Source: Bradyrhizobium sp. WBAH42 | GTDB lineage: Bacteria > Pseudomonadota > Alphaproteobacteria > Rhizobiales > Xanthobacteraceae | Reading direction: 5' to 3' | NCBI RefSeq assembly: GCF_024585265.1 | Contig: NZ_CP036533.1 | Location: 1,745,001-1,809,000, forward strand | Length of the DNA stretch: 64,000 nt | Part shown: piece after piece, positions 35,485-43,669 of the stretch | How the letters are laid out: every line of letters begins with the position of its first letter | Numbering within the stretch: position 1 is the stretch's first letter | The notes under the pieces: model-generated | Database searches by the model: none | What the model saw: the letters and a program-made list of their open reading frames with translations, nothing else | What the model was told of the DNA's origin: nothing | Position numbers and translations under genes: made by a program

Positions 35485-36102
35485 ATGATCACAGCAATGA
35501 TCAGACTCGTCGCGCTTGGTACGTTTGCGGCAGCATCGTTGAGCCCGCCGGCCCTTGCCGCAGGAGGCGGCGGCGGCGGCGGCGGTGGCGGAGGCGGCGG
35601 CCCCGGCACGGATCCGTTTGGCAGCACCTATTCGGATCAGAGGCCGCAGCCGACCTATCCGAAGCGCCCGGGGGCCAAGTCCACACACAAAGGCAAGAAG
35701 CCGAACAACCAGTCCAGCATCGGCGATCCTGCATTCGCGGCCGGCTACCGTATGGCCTATGACACCATCTACGAGCGCAACGACTATGCTGCCGCGATCG
35801 CGCAATTGAAGTCGCTTGGCCATGACGACCATCCGAACGTCGCCAACCTGATCGGTTACTCCTATCGCAAGCTCGGCGACTACGAGCAGTCCCAAGCCTG
35901 GTACGAGCGCGCATTGAAGGCCGATCCGAACCACGTGCTGACGTGGCAATATTATGGATTGTGGCAGCTCGAGCGCGGCAATCGCGAGCAAGCGCTCTAT
36001 CACCTCGGTCGAATTGCGTCGATCTGCGGAACCGATTGCCAGGAGTATAGATCGCTGGCTGCGGCACTGGATCAGCCGACAGGCTCGGCGCTCGTCTACT
36101 GA
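35485..36102 (+). CDS. Secreted TPR protein with poly-glycine linker
   Basis: 205 residues. Signal peptide MITAMIRLVALGTFAAASLS to ALA, then an uninterrupted run of 13 glycines, a basic proline-rich linker (PTYPKRPGAKSTHKGKKP), and two to three tetratricopeptide units (about residues 90-190) including NVANLIGYSYRKLGDYEQSQ and WYERALKADPNHVLTWQYYG. Two Cys (SICGTDC) may form a disulphide in the periplasm. ATG 35485 has CAGGAGAC upstream. The function is not known; TPR domains usually bind protein partners. It follows amn by 121 bases and need not be functionally related. Confidence 0.82.
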   Translation: MITAMIRLVALGTFAAASLSPPALAAGGGGGGGGGGGGGPGTDPFGSTYSDQRPQPTYPKRPGAKSTHKGKKPNNQSSIGDPAFAAGYRMAYDTIYERNDYAAAIAQLKSLGHDDHPNVANLIGYSYRKLGDYEQSQAWYERALKADPNHVLTWQYYGLWQLERGNREQALYHLGRIASICGTDCQEYRSLAAALDQPTGSALVY

Positions 36103-36237
36103 GGCTGGAGCGCAGCCGGCTCAGCGAGCCGTGCTGCTGACGGGCTTCAGATGATAGCCATGTCCTTTGGTTCCGATAGTGACAGGGCGCCAGATTTTCA
36201 GCATTGTCCCGTTCGGGGGCGCGAACGGGACAATTGG

Positions 36238-36513
36238 ATGCCGCTGACGCGCGACAAGATCATCGGCCATGATCTGGAACGGCTGGCCTTTCGCTTCACC
36301 ATGCTGAACGACGGTGAGGTCGTGCAGTGCCAGATCAGCGACGCTGCAATGGACGAACTCGCGGGCATGCAGGGCACCGAAAGCAGCGCGCGTCAGGCTC
36401 AATTCCTGTCGCTGCGCGAGACCATCGAGCGGATTGCGTCGGATCTGTACGACGAGGCGCCGCGATTTCCGGGCTATGTGGTGCGGATTTTCATGCGGCA
36501 TCTGCGAAGGTAG
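36238..36513 (+). CDS. DUF1488-like small protein
   Basis: 91 residues from ATG 36238 (MPLTRDKIIGHDLERLAFRF). A longer start at 36151 would add a poorly ordered 29-residue tail; the shorter start has GAACGGGAC upstream and fits the family better. The order of a beta-rich half (AFRFTMLNDGEVVQCQIS) and a helical half (QFLSLRETIERIASDLY) resembles DUF1488 proteins. The function is unknown. It is cytoplasmic by composition. Confidence 0.65.
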   Translation: MPLTRDKIIGHDLERLAFRFTMLNDGEVVQCQISDAAMDELAGMQGTESSARQAQFLSLRETIERIASDLYDEAPRFPGYVVRIFMRHLRR

Positions 36514-36532
36514 CTGTCGCGTCATATTCGGT

Positions 36533-36632
36533 CGTCATCGCCCGGCTTGACCGGGCGATCCAGTACTCCGAGACGGTTGTTGTTCAATCCATGGGCCCAG
36601 CGTACTGGATGCCCCGCCTTCGCGAGGCATGA
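36533..36632. repeat. Palindromic repeat family E (diverged)
   Basis: CGTCATCGCCCGGCTTGACCGG with GATCCAGTACTC on the left, GTACTGGATGCCCC and GCATGAG on the right; the right arm is degenerate. Better copies are at 48633 and 50878. Confidence 0.8.
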
Positions 36633-36682
36633 GCAGTGTTGTGGTGAGCTTGTCCTGGCTAACTTCGTCCGCACAGCCAGCG

Positions 36683-37165
36683 TCACCCCTCCAGCTTCCT
36701 CAACAACAACTTCAGCGCCGTCGCTGCAAACACCTGCATGTTCGCGAGCCGTTCGTTGCTATCAGTCTCTAGCGTCATCACCTCTGACGCCGGTCCCGCA
36801 ACTGCCATGCAGCTGTGGCCGGCGGCATCGCCATAGCGGTTGCCGCTGGGGCCGGCGGCGCCGGTTTCGGACAGGCCCCAGTCGCAGCCAAAGCGGCTGC
36901 GCATCTGCTCGGCCAGCAATTGCGCATAGGGCTCCGACGAGGACCGAAGGCCCTTCATTCCTTCGTCCGAAATATCCATCAGCACGCGCCTGGCATCGCG
37001 GGTATAGACCACCGCGCCACCAAGGAAATAGGCGGATGCGCCGGGCACCGCGAGCAGGCTGGCCGCGATCAGGCCGCCGGCGGAGGATTCGGCAACCGCA
37101 ATGGTCTGTTTGCGCGCGATCAATTTGGCCGCGACCTGTTCCGCAATGCCGACGAGCTCTTTCAT
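36683..37165 (-). CDS. CinA-type nicotinamide-nucleotide amidohydrolase domain protein
   Basis: 160 residues, a stand-alone CinA C-terminal (PncC) domain. The family reaction is NMN deamidation in pyridine-nucleotide recycling. The catalytic motif region, ESCTGG in classical members, reads ESSAGGLIAASLL here; GGAVVYTRDARRVLM and GLSETGAAGPSGNRYGD fit the fold. The motif change keeps a Ser but means activity is not certain. ATG 37165 is preceded by GAGGGG; the longer open frame upstream lacks support. It is divergent from the amidohydrolase operon at 37311. Confidence 0.85.
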   Translation of the reverse strand: MKELVGIAEQVAAKLIARKQTIAVAESSAGGLIAASLLAVPGASAYFLGGAVVYTRDARRVLMDISDEGMKGLRSSSEPYAQLLAEQMRSRFGCDWGLSETGAAGPSGNRYGDAAGHSCMAVAGPASEVMTLETDSNERLANMQVFAATALKLLLRKLEG

Positions 37166-37310
37166 TTCGCAACCCCTCATTCCTTCGCAACCGAGCTCAG
37201 CCTTCCTAGCATATGGCAGGACGCTTGGCCGAGTTGCGGGCGACGGGCAGGCCTGCTTCAATGGCGGGGACAAGAAGAGACATGCGAGGAAACGTGAGAA
37301 GGGAGACGTG

Positions 37311-38369
37311 ATGGCATCCCTGATCGCCGGCGGCATCGATTGCGACGTGCATCCGGCCGTGCCACATCTGACCAGCCTGCTGCCGTACCTGAACGATTAC
37401 TGGCGCGATCAGGTGACGACGCGCGGCATGGTCGACCTTATCTCGCAATCCTATCCGCAGAACTCGCCGATCACCGCGCGGCCGGACTGGCGCCCCGCGA
37501 CCGGCAAGCCCGGCGAGAGTCTGCAGGCCATGCAACGCCACGTGCTCGATCCCTTCCAGCTCAAGCATGCCATCTGCAATCCGCTGTATGGCGTGCAGAT
37601 GGTGTTCTCCGAGGACATGCAGGCGGCCTTCTGCCGCGCGCTGAACGATTGGCTGACGAAGGAATGGCTCGATCGCGACGCCCGGCTGCGTGGCTCCATC
37701 GTGATCCCCACGCAAAGCGTCGAGAAAGCCATTGCGGAGATCGAGCGCTGCGCACAGGACAAGCGCTTCGTGCAGGTGCTGATGCTGGTGATGGGCGACA
37801 CGCCGCTCGGCAAGCGCGCGCTGTGGCCGATCTACGAGGCCGCGGAACGTCTGGAACTCCCGGTCGGCATCCACGCCGGTTCCGCCTATCACAATCCACC
37901 GACCGCCGTGGGCTGGGGGTCCTATCACATCGAGGATTATGTCGGGCAGGCCCAGGCGTTCCAGACCCAGCTCACCAGCCTGATCGTCGAGGGCGTGTTC
38001 GTCAAATATCCGCGGCTGAAAATGGTGATGCTGGAGTCCGGCGTGTCCTGGATCGCGCCCTATCTCTGGCGCCTGCACAAGTTCTGGCGCGGGGTGCGGA
38101 TGGAGACGCCGTGGGTCGATCGCGCACCGCTGGAGATTGTGCGCAGCAACATCCGCTTCTCGTTACAGCCATTTGATGCGCCGCCGGAACCCGAGACATT
38201 AATTCGCCTGTTTGATCATATGCAGTCGGACGAATTGGTCTTATTCTCCACGGACTATCCGCACTGGCAGTTCGACGACCAGGACGCGCTGCCCGAAGGT
38301 CTGTCCCCCGATCTCGTGCGCAAGATCATGATCGACAATCCGCATGCAACCTATCCCCGCCTGAAATGA
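37311..38369 (+). CDS. Metal-dependent amidohydrolase (Amidohydro_2 family), copy 1
   Basis: 352 residues. Metal motif DxH near the N-terminus (IDCDVHP), central His in GIHAGSAYH, and the late Asp in LFSTDYPHWQFDD, the pattern of the ACMSD/amidohydrolase-2 group that includes decarboxylases and hydrolases. ATG 37311 has GGGAGA upstream; the longer frame overlaps the divergent cinA-like gene. It is followed 25 bases later by a paralogous amidohydrolase and then by a Rieske ferredoxin, a fixed unit whose substrate is unknown; an aromatic or heterocyclic acid is plausible. Confidence 0.92.
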   Translation: MASLIAGGIDCDVHPAVPHLTSLLPYLNDYWRDQVTTRGMVDLISQSYPQNSPITARPDWRPATGKPGESLQAMQRHVLDPFQLKHAICNPLYGVQMVFSEDMQAAFCRALNDWLTKEWLDRDARLRGSIVIPTQSVEKAIAEIERCAQDKRFVQVLMLVMGDTPLGKRALWPIYEAAERLELPVGIHAGSAYHNPPTAVGWGSYHIEDYVGQAQAFQTQLTSLIVEGVFVKYPRLKMVMLESGVSWIAPYLWRLHKFWRGVRMETPWVDRAPLEIVRSNIRFSLQPFDAPPEPETLIRLFDHMQSDELVLFSTDYPHWQFDDQDALPEGLSPDLVRKIMIDNPHATYPRLK

Positions 38370-38394
38370 GCCCGCTGCCAAAGGAGGCAAGGCG

Positions 38395-39503
38395 ATGAAT
38401 ATCCAGTTCCGCGAGAACCAAGAAGCCGCTTCCCCACTGACCGTCAAAACCGCGATCGCGGACTGCGACATCCATCCGGCACGCGCCACCCGTACCGAGC
38501 TCTATCCCTATCTCGCCAAACGCTGGCAGCATCACCTCGAAGTCTACGGCGTCCATGCCTATCAGGGCATGATGGAAGGTCCGCCCTATCCGAAGGCCCA
38601 GCCCAACGCCTCGCGCCGCGATGCCTATCCGCCGGAAGGCGGCCCGCAGGGCTCCTCGCTCGCCTTCATGCAGAAGCAATTGCTCGATCCCAACAACGTC
38701 CAGCTCGGCGTGCTCAATCCGCTCAACACCGGGCAGGGTATCCGCAATCACGAGCTCTCGGCCGCTCTGTGCTCGGCGATCAACGACTGGCAGATCGACA
38801 AATGGACCAGCAAGGACAAGCGGCTGAAAGCCTCGATCGTCGTGGGCAATGAGGACGGGCTGTCGGCCGCAGCCGAGATCCGCGAGCGCGCCGGCGACAA
38901 GAACTTCGTGCAGGTGCTGCTGCTCAGCCGCAATGTCGAGCCGCTCGGCCAGCGCCGCTATTGGCCGATCTATCAGGCTGCGGAAGAGGCCGGCCTTCCC
39001 GTCGGCGTCCACGCCTTCGGCTTCGGTGGCAACCCGATCACGCCGTCGGGCTGGCCGTCCTACTACATCGAGGAGATGGTCGGGCATTCGCAGTGCCAGC
39101 AATCGGCGCTGGCGAGCCTGGTTTTGGAGGGCGTGTTCGAGCGCTTCCCGAAACTGAAGATGGTGATGATCGAGGCCGGCTTCGGCTGGGCGCCGTCGCT
39201 GGCGTGGCGGCTCGACAAGGCCTGGCAGCGGCTCAGGAGCGAGGTGCCGCATGTAAAACGGCCGCCGTCGGAATATATCCGCGAGCAGGTGTGGTGGACG
39301 ACCCAGCCGATGGAGGATCCTGAAAGCCGCGAGGATCTGTTCGACGTCATCAAATGGATCGGCTGGGACCGCCTGCTGTTCGCGACGATTATCCGCATTG
39401 GGACTATGACGAGCCCTCGCGCGTCTTGCCGGCCGGCGTCAGCGAAGCCCATCGCGAGGCGTTCTATCTCGGCAATGCAAAGAAGCTATATGGCATAAAT
39501 TGA
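38395..39503 (+). pseudogene. Metal-dependent amidohydrolase, copy 2, with -1 frameshift near its end
   Basis: Reads as a full amidohydrolase (IADCDIHPAR, VGVHAFGFGGN, KMVMIEAGFGW) up to LLFAT, after which the frame turns into nonsense and stops at 39498. Inserting one base near 39387 restores TDYPHWDYDEPSRVLPAGVS and an ending LYGIN with TGA at 39501-39503. That TGA overlaps the ATG of the Rieske gene (TGATG), as expected of an operon. The lost segment contains the metal-binding Asp. This is either a sequencing error or a recent inactivating deletion. RBS AAAGGAGG precedes ATG 38395. Confidence 0.9.
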
Positions 39504-39916
39504 TGGCGCGGCATGTGATTGCCGCGGTCGACGAGCTTCCGCCCGGCACGCGAAAATTCCTGGAGATCGACGGGCGACCGATCGCCGTCTTCAACATCAA
39601 GGGCGAATATTTCGGCCTGATGAACCGCTGCCCGCATCAGGGCGCGGCGCTGTGCGAGGGGCCACTGATCGGGCTCGCACAGTCGAGCAATCCCGGCGAG
39701 ATCGAATACACCAAATTGGGTGAGATCATCCGCTGCCCCTGGCACGGCTGGGAGTTCGACATTCGCACCGGCCAGTCCTATTGCGATCCCCGCCGCTTTC
39801 GCGTCAAGGCCTATCCGGCCCATGTCGAGCCAGGCGCCAGCGTGGTGAAGGGACCGTATGTCGCCGAGACCATCCCAGTGAAAGTCGAGAGCGATTACGT
39901 GGTGGTGGAGTTGTAG
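39503..39916 (+). CDS. Rieske [2Fe-2S] ferredoxin-type protein
   Basis: 137 residues. The cluster ligands are Cys43 and His45 (CPHQGA) and Cys78 and His81 (CPWHGW), followed by EFDIRTGQSYCDP. The length and the lack of a catalytic domain fit a small electron carrier for an oxygenase or a regulatory Rieske protein. ATG 39503 is preferred over TTG 39500 because it overlaps the true stop of the upstream amidohydrolase (TGATG). No oxygenase alpha subunit lies in the window, so its redox partner is unknown. Confidence 0.92.
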   Translation: MARHVIAAVDELPPGTRKFLEIDGRPIAVFNIKGEYFGLMNRCPHQGAALCEGPLIGLAQSSNPGEIEYTKLGEIIRCPWHGWEFDIRTGQSYCDPRRFRVKAYPAHVEPGASVVKGPYVAETIPVKVESDYVVVEL

Positions 39917-39928
39917 GCCCCGCTCTTA

Positions 39929-40087
39929 CCCTCCCCTGGAGGGGGAGGGTCGATCGCGCGAAGCGCGAGCGGGGTGGGGTGATCTCTCCTCACGGGCGGC
40001 GTTCGATGCGGAGGGACCGTCACCCCACCCCGGTCCGCATTCCGCTTCGCTTCATGCGCACCGACCCTCCCCCTACAGGGGAGGGTG
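39929..40087. repeat. Palindromic repeat family C variant
   Basis: ACCCTCCCCTGGAGGGGGAGGGT starts the left half and CCTCCCCCTACAGGGGAGGGT the right; GCGCGAAGCGCGAGCGGGGTGG/CACCCCACCCCGG lies inside. It lies between convergent Rieske and symporter genes; the same subtype occurs at 53213. Confidence 0.88.
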
Positions 40088-40109
40088 AAGGGAGCGCCCG
40101 GAACGACGA

Positions 40110-41441
40110 TCAACGCCCCGCCACCGGCTCCGGCACCGCATCATAGGTCGGCACCGCCTTGCCGCCGCCGCGGTATACCGTCGAGGCCGCGATGATGCCG
40201 AGCAGCGCGGCGAACATCAGCCAGAAACCGGGCGAGGCCTTGTCGCCGGTGCGTTCGATCAGCCAGGTCGAGGCGAACGGGGTGAATGTGCCGAACAAGG
40301 CGGCGGCGAGCGCGAAGGCGAGCGAGAAGCAGGTGGTGCGCACATGCGCCGGCACGATCTCGACCAGCGCGCCCAGCATGGTGCCGCTGTAGACGCCGAA
40401 ATAGAACGAGAACATCATCTCGACCGCGAGCAGCTTGCCGAAGGTCGGCGCCGCCACCAGCCAGTGCAGCGCCGGATAGGCGGTGACGAGCGACAGGCCC
40501 GCGATGGCGAGCAGCACCGGCTTGCGGCCGATGCGGTCGGACAGCGCGCCGCCGACCGGATTCCAGATGAAATTGGTGACGGCGACGAGCAACGTGACCA
40601 GCAACGCGTCCTGCGTTGATAGCTTCAGCACGGTCTTGCCGAAGGTCGGCGTGTACACCGTGACGAAGTAGAACGTCGTCGTGGTCAGGATCGCGATCAT
40701 CATGCCGAGGACGACGATGCGCCAGTTGGCGAGCGCGGAGGCGAACACCTCGCGCGTCGTCGGATGCTTCCTCATGGCGAGGAAGGCCGGCGTCTCCTCC
40801 AGCGTCCGCCGCAGCACGAAGATCAGGGGAATGATCAGGCAGCCGACGAAGAAGGGAATGCGCCAGCCCCAGGCGGCGACGGTGTCGGCCGGCATCACCT
40901 CGGAAAGAATGAAGCCGAGGATCGACGCCACGAAGATCGCGACCTGCTGGCTCGCCGATTGGAACGAGGTGTAGAAGCCGCGATTGCCGGGCGTTGCGAT
41001 TTCCGCGAGATACACCGACACGCCGCCGAGTTCGACTCCGGCGGAGAAGCCTTGCAGCAGCCGGCCGATCAGCACGATGATCGGCGCCGCGATGCCGATG
41101 GTCGCATAGCTCGGGCAGAATGCGATCACCACGGTGCCGAAGGCCATGATGCCGAGCGTGACGATCAGGCCCTGGCGGCGGCCGATGCGGTCGATATAGG
41201 CCCCGAGCACGATGGCGCCGACCGGACGCATCAGGGCGCCGAGCCAGAACACGCCGAACGTGTTGAGCAGCGACGCCGTCTCGTTGGTGGACGGGAAGAA
41301 CGCCTTGCCGATCGCGGCGGCATAGAAGCCGAACAGGAAGAAGTCGAACTGCTCGAGGAAATTGCCGCTCGTGGCGCGCAGGATCGCGCCGATGCGAGAC
41401 TTGATGGCGGGCGAATTGGTTGAGGTGGCTGGTCCAGCCAT
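40110..41441 (-). CDS. MFS metabolite:H+ symporter (MHS family, citrate/tricarballylate-like)
   Basis: 443 residues with about 12 membrane helices. The MHS pattern is strong: [19 protein letters not shown] at helix 1, [11 protein letters not shown] loop motif, [17 protein letters not shown], and [12 protein letters not shown] in the second half. The start region resembles citrate/tricarballylate symporters, so a di- or tricarboxylate is likely, by inference. ATG 41441 has AGGGGAG upstream. A LysR gene lies upstream on the same strand and may regulate it. Confidence 0.9.
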   Translation of the reverse strand: MAGPATSTNSPAIKSRIGAILRATSGNFLEQFDFFLFGFYAAAIGKAFFPSTNETASLLNTFGVFWLGALMRPVGAIVLGAYIDRIGRRQGLIVTLGIMAFGTVVIAFCPSYATIGIAAPIIVLIGRLLQGFSAGVELGGVSVYLAEIATPGNRGFYTSFQSASQQVAIFVASILGFILSEVMPADTVAAWGWRIPFFVGCLIIPLIFVLRRTLEETPAFLAMRKHPTTREVFASALANWRIVVLGMMIAILTTTTFYFVTVYTPTFGKTVLKLSTQDALLVTLLVAVTNFIWNPVGGALSDRIGRKPVLLAIAGLSLVTAYPALHWLVAAPTFGKLLAVEMMFSFYFGVYSGTMLGALVEIVPAHVRTTCFSLAFALAAALFGTFTPFASTWLIERTGDKASPGFWLMFAALLGIIAASTVYRGGGKAVPTYDAVPEPVAGR

Positions 41442-41583
41442 GGCATTGCTCCCCTTCAAGACGTGGCCGGACCGGGAATCATCCACGGCAAGGCGACAGA
41501 TTGATGCTGCGACAATCTGTCATACCCCTTCCCGCGCGAGAAGCGGCGAGTCAATCCGTTTTGCAGAGGAAGCTGCTGATTTT

Positions 41584-42483
41584 TCAGGCCTTATTTTGCG
41601 TTGCAGCAATCAGCCATTGTCGGAACGCGGCCAGCTTCGGCGCCTCCCGATGGCCTTCCGGCGCGACCAGGTAGAAGCCGGCGTCCGCGGGCAGTGCGAT
41701 CTTGAAGGGGACAACAAGCCGGCCCTTGGCGATATCGTCCTGCACGTAGGAGGTCCGGCCCATCGCGACGCCGATGCCGTCGATCGCGGCCTGGATGGTC
41801 ATGAAGATCATGTCGAAGGTGATGCCGGGGTGCCGTGCGATGTCGGCCGGCTGGCCCGCCGCGGTCAGCCATAGCCGCCAGTCGTCGCTGTTGGTGCTCG
41901 ACGTGTGCAGAAGCGGATGGTTGCGCAAATCCTCGGGCCGGCGCAGCGGCTTGTCGCCGCGCAGCAGCGAGGGGCTGCACACCGGAAACAATTCGTCGGC
42001 CATCAGCCAGTCGGCACGCAGGCCCGGCCACTGGCCGCGGCCATAGCGGATCGCGGCATCGACATTGTCGCGCTGGAAGTCGACGAGGCTGGTCGAGGTG
42101 GTGATGCGCACGTCGATGCCGGGATGCTGCTCCTGGAAGTCGGTCAGCCGCGGCAGCAGCCATTTGGCCGCGAGCGAGGCCAGCGTCGACACCGTCAGCA
42201 CCTTGTCGTCGTCCTTGCGCAAGAGACGGTCGGTGGCGAGGCGCAAATCGTTGAAGGCGGCGCGGACGCCCGGGAGATAGTCGCGCGCCTCCGGCGTCAA
42301 CGCCAACGCCCGGTTCTGCCGGATGAACAGCCGGATGCCGAGCTCCTCCTCCAGCCTGCGGATCTGATGGCTGATCGCGGTCTGGGTCACGTTCAGCTCG
42401 CTGGCTGCGAGCGTGAAGCTGAGATGGCGTGCGGCGGCCTCGAACGCCCGCAATCCGTTCAGGGAGGGCAATCTGGCAGTCAT
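41584..42483 (-). CDS. LysR-family transcriptional regulator (GcvA-like)
   Basis: 299 residues. N-terminal winged helix-turn-helix (LPSLNGLRAFEAAARHLSFTLAASELNVTQTAISHQI) and a C-terminal LysR substrate domain beginning VLTVSTLASLAAKWLLPRL, typical of GcvA-type proteins. ATG 42483 faces a DUF1127 gene across 110 bases holding an inverted repeat that fits a LysR site. Likely targets: itself, the divergent small gene and possibly the symporter downstream. Confidence 0.93.
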   Translation of the reverse strand: MTARLPSLNGLRAFEAAARHLSFTLAASELNVTQTAISHQIRRLEEELGIRLFIRQNRALALTPEARDYLPGVRAAFNDLRLATDRLLRKDDDKVLTVSTLASLAAKWLLPRLTDFQEQHPGIDVRITTSTSLVDFQRDNVDAAIRYGRGQWPGLRADWLMADELFPVCSPSLLRGDKPLRRPEDLRNHPLLHTSSTNSDDWRLWLTAAGQPADIARHPGITFDMIFMTIQAAIDGIGVAMGRTSYVQDDIAKGRLVVPFKIALPADAGFYLVAPEGHREAPKLAAFRQWLIAATQNKA

Positions 42484-42497
42484 TTGGCAGCAGGATA

Positions 42498-42514
42498 CAT
42501 GACGTTATTTCATG
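42498..42514. promoter_or_regulatory. Candidate LysR-type binding site
   Basis: CATGA, 7 bases, TCATG: an interrupted dyad containing a T-N11-A core, 14 bases upstream of the LysR start and in the divergent promoter gap, the usual place for LysR autoregulation. Confidence 0.5.
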
Positions 42515-42593
42515 CGAAAAGGTACAAATTGTCGTTTGTCGCGGCGCAACAGGAGGCAGATATTAGCGGTCAACGTAGCTCCAGGAGCTGAAA

Positions 42594-42797
42594 ATGTCTA
42601 CATTGACCGACAACTCGATGACAAATCATCATGCGCACGGCGTCTTCTACCAGATCGGCGAGATCCTTCACGTCTGGCACGAACGCTACCGGACCCGGCG
42701 CGAGCTGACCAACTGGACTGCCCGCGACCTCCACGACGTCGGGCTGTCCTGGTCCGACATCGCCTACGAGGCCGATAAACCCTTCTGGCGGGCCTGA
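42594..42797 (+). CDS. DUF1127-domain small protein
   Basis: 67 residues. The C-terminal half (WHERYRTRRELTNWTARDLHDVGLSWSDI) is a clear DUF1127 domain (RxxxRxLxxLddrxLxDIGls). Small DUF1127 proteins in alphaproteobacteria affect phosphate and carbon metabolism and RNA turnover; the role of this one is unknown. ATG 42594 is preceded by CAGGAG. It is divergent from a LysR gene. A GC-rich hairpin follows it. Confidence 0.88.
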   Translation: MSTLTDNSMTNHHAHGVFYQIGEILHVWHERYRTRRELTNWTARDLHDVGLSWSDIAYEADKPFWRA

Positions 42798-42808
42798 TAG
42801 GCCGCCAG

Positions 42809-42839
42809 GCCGGCGCCGCCTGCGCACAGGGGCGCCGGC
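42809..42839. other. GC-rich hairpin between small gene and acetyltransferase
   Basis: GCCGGCGCC (42809-42817) and GGCGCCGGC (42831-42839) form a perfect 9-bp stem with a 13-nt loop. A T-tract is lacking (GTCCCTTTCC follows), so it may attenuate rather than fully terminate. Confidence 0.55.
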
Positions 42840-42864
42840 GGTCCCTTTCCGCAGGGCATGCGTC

Positions 42865-43488
42865 ATGAGCACCCTTCGCCTCGAAGACCTCAAGCAATAT
42901 TCGGACGTGCTGCGCACAAGGCACGGTGAGCGGCTCAATGTCCGCTTCGTCGAGCCGCGCGACACCGACGAGCTCCAGCACTATTTCCGCTCGCTCTCGA
43001 CCCGCTCCCGCTACAACCGCTTCTTCGGCGCGATCAGCGAATTGCCGAAGGGCCTGCTGCACGATTTCCTCGAGGTCGGCGAGCGCGATCGCTTCACCGT
43101 CGTGGCGACGATGACGGTCGACGGATTCGAGACTATCGTGGCGGAAGCGCGCTATGCCTTCCATGCCGAGACCGCGGCGCTCGAGTTCGGCCTCTCGGTC
43201 GACGACCGCTGGCAGGGCCACGGCATCGCCACCGCGCTGATGAAGAACCTCGAATGCCGCGCCGCCGCGCTTCGAGCCGAGCACATGTTCGGCGACACGC
43301 TGCGCTCCAACGAGACCATGGTCTCGCTCGCGCGCAAATCCGGCTTCACGTTCGTCAACCATCCTGATGATTGGAAGCTGGTGCGCTTCGACAAGGAGAT
43401 CAACCTCGCGCCGCAGGACATTCCCTGTGCGAGCTGGCGCCTCGCCGCCGTTTCCCGTCAGGCCGACAGCCCCTCAGCCTCGGCCTGA
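42865..43488 (+). CDS. GNAT-family N-acetyltransferase
   Basis: 207 residues. The acetyl-CoA-binding motif is DRWQGHGIATAL (R/QxxGxG/A), after a beta strand AALEFGLSV; the N-terminal part (TRSRYNRFFGAISELP) resembles acetyltransferase domains often found attached to acyl-CoA synthetases. The substrate is not known. ATG 42865 lies 67 bases after the DUF1127 gene; the pair may be cotranscribed with read-through of the hairpin between them. A strong terminator follows at 43499. Confidence 0.88.
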   Translation: MSTLRLEDLKQYSDVLRTRHGERLNVRFVEPRDTDELQHYFRSLSTRSRYNRFFGAISELPKGLLHDFLEVGERDRFTVVATMTVDGFETIVAEARYAFHAETAALEFGLSVDDRWQGHGIATALMKNLECRAAALRAEHMFGDTLRSNETMVSLARKSGFTFVNHPDDWKLVRFDKEINLAPQDIPCASWRLAAVSRQADSPSASA

Positions 43489-43498
43489 CATGACTGCA

Positions 43499-43534
43499 GC
43501 CCGGCCTGGCCAAGCCAGAGCCGGGCATTTTTTT
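43499..43534 (+). terminator. Intrinsic terminator after the acetyltransferase gene
   Basis: GCCCGGC (43499-43505) pairs with GCCGGGC (43520-43526), inner TGGC/GCCA, then seven T residues (43528-43534). Confidence 0.9.
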
Positions 43535-43558
43535 GTGCTTTCGCACTCTCTCTCCATT

Positions 43559-43661
43559 GTCATTCCGGGGCGCGCGTAGCGCGAACCCGGAATCCATTTC
43601 ACCGCGCGTTTTGGAGCCCAATGGATTCCGGGCTCGATGCTGCGCATCGCCCCGGAATGAC
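43559..43661. repeat. Palindromic repeat family A
   Basis: GTCATTCCGGGGCGCG...CGCCCCGGAATGAC palindrome between convergent genes. Confidence 0.9.
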
Positions 43662-43669
43662 GGTCCTAA

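Noticed and set aside
42809..42839. GC-rich hairpin as a full terminator
   Set aside because: No T tract follows, so it is listed only as a hairpin of possible attenuating effect.
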